From Catonia carolina (taxonomy: Eukaryota; Arthropoda; Insecta; Hemiptera; Achilidae), in the NCBI GenBank assembly GCA_035578175.1, contig JAQMRL010000003.1, positions 97,199,969 through 97,263,968 on the forward strand: a DNA stretch of 64,000 nt, given 5' to 3'. Below are positions 59,595 to 64,000 of the stretch, one piece after another. Position numbers and translations under genes: made by a program. The notes below the pieces were generated by a model that made no database searches, was not told where the DNA came from, and saw only the letters and a program-made list of their open reading frames with translations. Numbering within the stretch: the first letter of the stretch is position 1; every line of letters starts with the position of its first letter.

Positions 59595-60310
59595 CTATAT
59601 TTGCTATTTTCGGAGGATTGAATTAGGGAAAGAAAACTAGACTACTTAAAACGCTATTATTTGCAGACGATCAGGTTCTGATAGTAGAACCTACAGATGA
59701 TTTGCAGAAAGGGGGTTTTTAATCTGAGTACAATATTTCAAGAATATAACTTTGATATATCCCGCATCAAAGACAAAATCGATGGCTTTCTTATCCCGTA
59801 AGAACAAAAATGGTTAGGAATAGGTATCTGATACGGCAGGTACAGCATTTTATTTAAATACCTGGGATGTGATTTAACATAAGCTAGAAATACAGACATG
59901 ATCAATAAACTGAATCGTTTTCGGTACATATGTGGGACGTTAGCGCGGTTACTGGGTAAAAGAGTTAGGAAAGATACCCAGTTAAAGTTTTACAAGACTC
60001 TGCCTGTTCCAACATTGCTATACGGTAGTGTATCCTGTGTTCTTGGGAAGAAGGATGAACGTCAGACCAGGCGGCGAAAATGCGGTTCTTGAGTAAATTT
60101 CAGGTGTGTTGTCTGATGAATCACATTAAAAATTAGGAAAACCGAATCCATTTACATGTTTCCCCTCTATTAGAAACAGTTAGTACGCATGAGTGAAGAT
60201 AGATGGGCGAAAAGGGCATTAGGCTACATACCTGGGGGACAAAGAGATCTAGGTAGACCGCGAGAAATACGGGCAAAGAAGACGGAACAGATCGGAAGGC
60301 CTAATCCGTG
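59595..60310 (+). pseudogene. LINE reverse transcriptase remnant, third lineage
   Basis: LLFADDQVLIVEP (about 59656) is the RT catalytic block with both aspartates. It is followed by LSTIFQEYNFDISRIKDKID, FKYLGCDLT, INKLNRFRYICGTLARLLGK, KDTQLKFYKTLPVPTLLYGS and, in other frames, an RWAKRALGYIPGGQRDLGRP segment. The order is that of insect LINEs whose RT reads FADDQV. Frameshifts and stops are scattered and both ends are missing. Confidence 0.82.
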
Positions 60311-61655
60311 ACAGGAAGAAGAAAAAGAAAAATAATTCACTATCAAGATTACATTTCTAGTAATACAAGTGGGACAATACAAGTGGACATTAAAAGTTCA
60401 AATTTACACCGTCGAGCTAACCGCAAAGGGAATTGATTCCTCAACACCACTACAATACTAGTAATATTCTATGACATAAAGATACGGTGGGAAATTTGTA
60501 AAAGCATAGGGAACTTTAACTTAGTAGTGTAATTCACAAGCTTTACTATTGCGTTATCGGTACATGGTTTATTCTAAAAAAAATTAAATAATTCAGTAAA
60601 AGATAATTATCAATGTGAAACTAAAATAGAAATTCCACAAAAATAAGTCTTGAACTTAAAAAAAAATTCACAATTTTGTATCAAATTATAATTAAAATTG
60701 ACAACTAAAATTAGGAAAACTTTAGTGAATAAGTAAATTAACTTGTTAATTAGTAAAAATAAAATAAAAAATAATTATTATTTTAAGTATTACATTAAAA
60801 AGTAAGTAATTAAATTTAATTATAGACAATATTAAATTTTATTAAGGAAAAACGAATAAATTAAACGTACTACCTTAAAAATAGTAAATGACATTTACAA
60901 TTTTATTTTATAACTTTTGTGGAAAAAACTAAAATATAAAAATATAATTGTCTAAGTTACACGTATGTTGTTATTTTTATTACAAATACATAAAAGCGTA
61001 AATAAATATAAATTAATGGTTGAATTGAGTAGGTGATTTGAACGAACCATGGTTTGGTATTGAAATTAGAATAGACAGGTGGCCAGTGCAGGTTAAAATT
61101 GAAAACTGTACCATTAATTATGTATTCATTTAGGTAGGTTTATAGCATTCTGTAACTACAGTTACCACTACAATAATAATTAATATACTGCATTTATAAT
61201 GACCACAAAGGAGTTGAGGTTAGTTCGACTTGTATCAAATCACGGCATCATATCATAGATTATATCAAAATTGATAAATAAATTATTAAATAAATATTTA
61301 TAGGTACGATAATAAATTATTTATTAAAATTTGAAAACAATAATCTATGATTATACGCACTTAGTGACTGAAATACGTTTCAATTAAATATGACAATAAA
61401 ACGTATATTTATCAAATCAAACAAAATATTATTGTTTATATAATTTAGAACAATAATTTAATTACTTTTATGGTATTCATTGATACCATTCATTCAATAC
61501 TGTCATCCAAATTAATTAACCTATTTACAAATGTAATTCAATACACACACACACACGTGGTTTGATATTACGTTTTAGGTCAGGAAACGAAGTTTACTTT
61601 AAAACCTGTTAGAAATACTATTCCAGGAGTACAAAATGTAAGTATTTAGTTAAAA
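60311..61655. other. unassigned AT-rich intron
   Basis: Extremely AT-rich with a short (AC)n near 61541-61556. No repeat or coding frame recognised. Confidence 0.5.
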
Positions 61656-62438
61656 TTTCCCGTAATAGGACAGGTGGTGAGTGTTTGAATTATTTGCACT
61701 TAATCGTTAGTTCCAGGGCTACAAAAAATAGTTCTGTTTTTATTTGTCAGCATATTTAATCAGCGCTGTGATGAGCTCAGCTAAGTTAAAATTTCAATGT
61801 GAACGGAGCTGAAGATGAAATTATGGTAAAATATTTTAGTATTTTGGTATATATATTTTAGTTATTTATGTACAGTACATTATTTTGTATTTAAAATTGT
61901 ATATATATACATATTTTAAAATTTATTTTGTGTTATTTTTATGTGCTTTATAGTAATTTTTTGTTAATTATGTATACCTAAAATTGTATGTTTTTTTAAG
62001 TAGCTATTCCATAAATACTGGTAAAAGTGGCAAGTGATTTTTTTTGTAAACTACTTTGTAAAAATTTTGAAATAACTAATAATAATAATAATAATAATTA
62101 ATTATTATTATTATTATTATTATTACACGATCAAGGCAAATAAATTACTGAATCATTTAGGAACAGAGAGGTGGAGGTATAAAAAAAACGAAGTCAGAGT
62201 TATTTATCTCTTCTGAGAGTAAGTGAATTCATATTCTGCCTGACCCTGTGGTAAATTAAGTGAAGGTGTTATTTGCAGGGTGGAAGTACATGCTTTTCAG
62301 AGGGTCTGGGCATGCTGATAAGCATACTTTTCTACTTAGCGAGAAGGGCAATGATAAACCAACTCACTCCGCATTTTACTTAGAAAGCCTTTAGAGGATC
62401 AAAGCACCCTTTCGGCTGATGACCAAAACAACAAAAAG
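61656..62438 (+). mobile_element. SINE B split by AT-rich insert
   Basis: The 5' part (taggacaggtggtgagtgtt to aaaatagttctgttttta) ends near 61743. The rest resumes near 62146 with aattactgaatcatttagga and runs to ggctgatgaccaaaacaaca. The 400-bp insert is AT-rich, unidentified, and ends with an (AAT)n/(ATT)n run at 62077-62125. Confidence 0.8.
62077..62125. repeat. (AAT)n/(ATT)n inverted microsatellite
   Basis: Seven or so AAT units run directly into about eight ATT units through taattaattatta, so the run is self-complementary and could form a hairpin. Confidence 0.93.
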
Positions 62439-62666
62439 TTTAGTGGAGTTAACAAATAGTTAAAAACTTTATTAATAAAATACATCAGAAATGGAAAGAT
62501 AGAATACTGTTATTTAAAAAAATGGAGAACATAGACCAAGAGACAAGAATAATCGTAGTTTAAATAGGGAGATGAAATCAAGACAGGTGGTGGGGATTAA
62601 TTAGACGTAGCAAGCAAAAAAAAACTGGGAAACACAGAGAAATCAGAGGAATTATCTTCATATTAT

Positions 62667-62893
62667 CGTTGTTTAGATCATCAGCCAAACGGCTGGTTTG
62701 AACCTCTAGAGGCTTTACAAAGTAAAACAAGGAGTGAGGTGCTTTACAAATGCCTTCCTCACTGAGTGGAAAAATGTGCTTTAGCATACCAGGCAGTCTG
62801 AAAATCCATATTATTTACCTCTAAAAAATAACCTTCACGTCATTCACTACAAGGATCTGGCTGTATAATGAAATTCATTACTCTCAGAGAGAT
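62667..62893 (-). mobile_element. SINE B, 5'-truncated minus-strand copy
   Basis: The tail cgttgtttagatcatcagcc, hairpin, cctctagaggctttac and the body run to tgaaattcattactctcaga, where it stops. Confidence 0.87.
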
Positions 62894-62992
62894 TTAAGAA
62901 ACTCTCAGGAATATAAGAATCATAATAGCAAAAAACTGGTAACGATCAGGCGGAAACAGAAACTTAAATTTCGAATAATTTAAAAACGACGT

Positions 62993-63390
62993 TATTGTTG
63001 TTTAGGTCATCAGCCGAAAGGGTGGTTTAAACCTCTAGAGTCTTTACAAAGTAAAACGAGGTAGTGACGTGGTTTATATTTGCCTTACTCACTCAGTGGG
63101 AAATGTATGCTTATCAGGATCCCAGCAAAAAGCATCTACTTTCCGCCCTGCAAATGACATCTTTACTTCATTCACCACAGGATCTGGCTGTATAATGAAA
63201 TTCATTACTCTTATATGAGATGAACTCTTACTGGTGTTTTTTACACCTCTACCCTCCTTCTTTTCTTAAAATGCTTCAGGCATATAATTGGCTGACCATG
63301 CAATAAGAAACAGAACTATTTTTTTGTAGCCCTGAACTAGTCACATATCAGAGTGCGTAATAATTTACCACTCCACCTGCTTGTAGGACA
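62993..63390 (-). mobile_element. SINE B, full-length minus-strand copy
   Basis: From tattgttgtttaggtcatca to ccacctgcttgtaggaca. Probable flanking duplication AA(C/T)GACGT (62985-62992, 63391-63398). Together with 62667-62893 and 61656-62438 it makes a cluster of three copies in 1.7 kb. Confidence 0.9.
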
Positions 63391-63399
63391 AATGACGTA

Positions 63400-64000
63400 G
63401 AATATTAATAAATAATTCTTTTCAAAGTTATTTTATATAATAGTTCGTTTTTATACAGCGAAAAGAAAGTAAAACAATACTTATAATGCATATAAAAAAT
63501 ATATGCAATAGGACCGGTAAAATGTTGAAAAGGATAACCATAACAATTCTTTAGGAATATAAAACAATCAAATTTGTAGGTTATAATTGAAAATGAATAA
63601 CGTACAGAAAATTTGAAGAGATTTACAAGATATTTAGTAACTAGCCAGATATAAATATGTGGAATGTAAAGAACGCAGACATATATATCTTGAAAACAAT
63701 CTATTATAGATAATGGTAGAGTGCAAGATAAGTATAGGGTTGGAGGGTTGGTTAACGATTTGCACCCTAATCAAATGCGAAGAGCGAATTACCAGAATCT
63801 CGCTCGCGTCCTAACATATATATATATATATATTTCCACCCAGGTGCGCACCTGGACCTTTCCTTGTGCTATATACACAGACATTAAACACACTCATACC
63901 TATCTATATCCATTCGCTCATAAATAAGTAAATATGAACCTAAAATCCAGGTAGACGATACTACTACCACAACAACAACGTATGCGTGCTCTAAACCGCT
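63400..64000. other. unassigned intron with (TA)n
   Basis: Contains a (TA)n run at about 63813-63831. The adjacent 63720-63810 is less AT-rich and unassigned. Confidence 0.45.

Overview
This is a 64 kb piece of an AT-rich, repeat-laden animal nuclear genome, almost certainly an insect. Only 193 bases can be assigned to a host gene. Two exons on the minus strand, 58893-59034 (142 nt) and 2911-2961 (51 nt), read in frame into each other as 64 residues of the HM (MEIS/PKNOX N-terminal) domain of the TALE homeobox protein Homothorax (MEIS). Both have consensus acceptor and donor sites. The window is therefore one complete hth intron of about 55.9 kb (2962-58892), plus the neighbouring exons and pieces of the two flanking introns (59035-64000 upstream, 1-2910 downstream). 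The species cannot be fixed from the sequence. The retroelement families resemble those of large hemipteran or orthopteroid genomes, but that is only an impression.

All other recognisable content is mobile DNA. I separate four SINE-like families. A has a tRNA-type head and poly(A) tail. B is about 395 bp with a short (ACA)n tail, no clean pol III promoter and 10-13 bp target duplications; about 14 copies or fragments are present. C and D are tRNA-headed. LINE remnants belong to Jockey-like clades (308-722, 10115-10385, 33909-34069, 39720-40655, 56566-56990), an RTE-like group (14325-14928, 22060-22965, 40785-41330), a further RT fragment (59595-60310) and an RNase H-bearing LINE tail with a still-open 316-codon frame (37889-38839, minus). 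DNA-transposon remnants include a mariner palindrome (17775-18192), a Tigger/pogo 3' half (19166-19731), a pogo-like MITE (43417-43840), a deleted Merlin (51918-52501), two hAT C-terminal pieces (37390-37641; 54401-55200), a TTAA-flanked element next to an hth exon (58002-58757) and a 2.36 kb TIR composite (36542-38898).

Many insertions are nested, and target duplications let their order be read: B in B (26753-27146), D in A (42538-42709), Merlin in A (51918-52501), B in repeat E (24832-25225), and Tigger at the centre of a foldback element (18549-19865). No CRISPR, operon, rRNA or genuine tRNA gene was seen. The long unassigned stretches are AT-rich intron with microsatellites. Regulatory DNA is plausible there, given the gene, but cannot be identified without comparison to other species.
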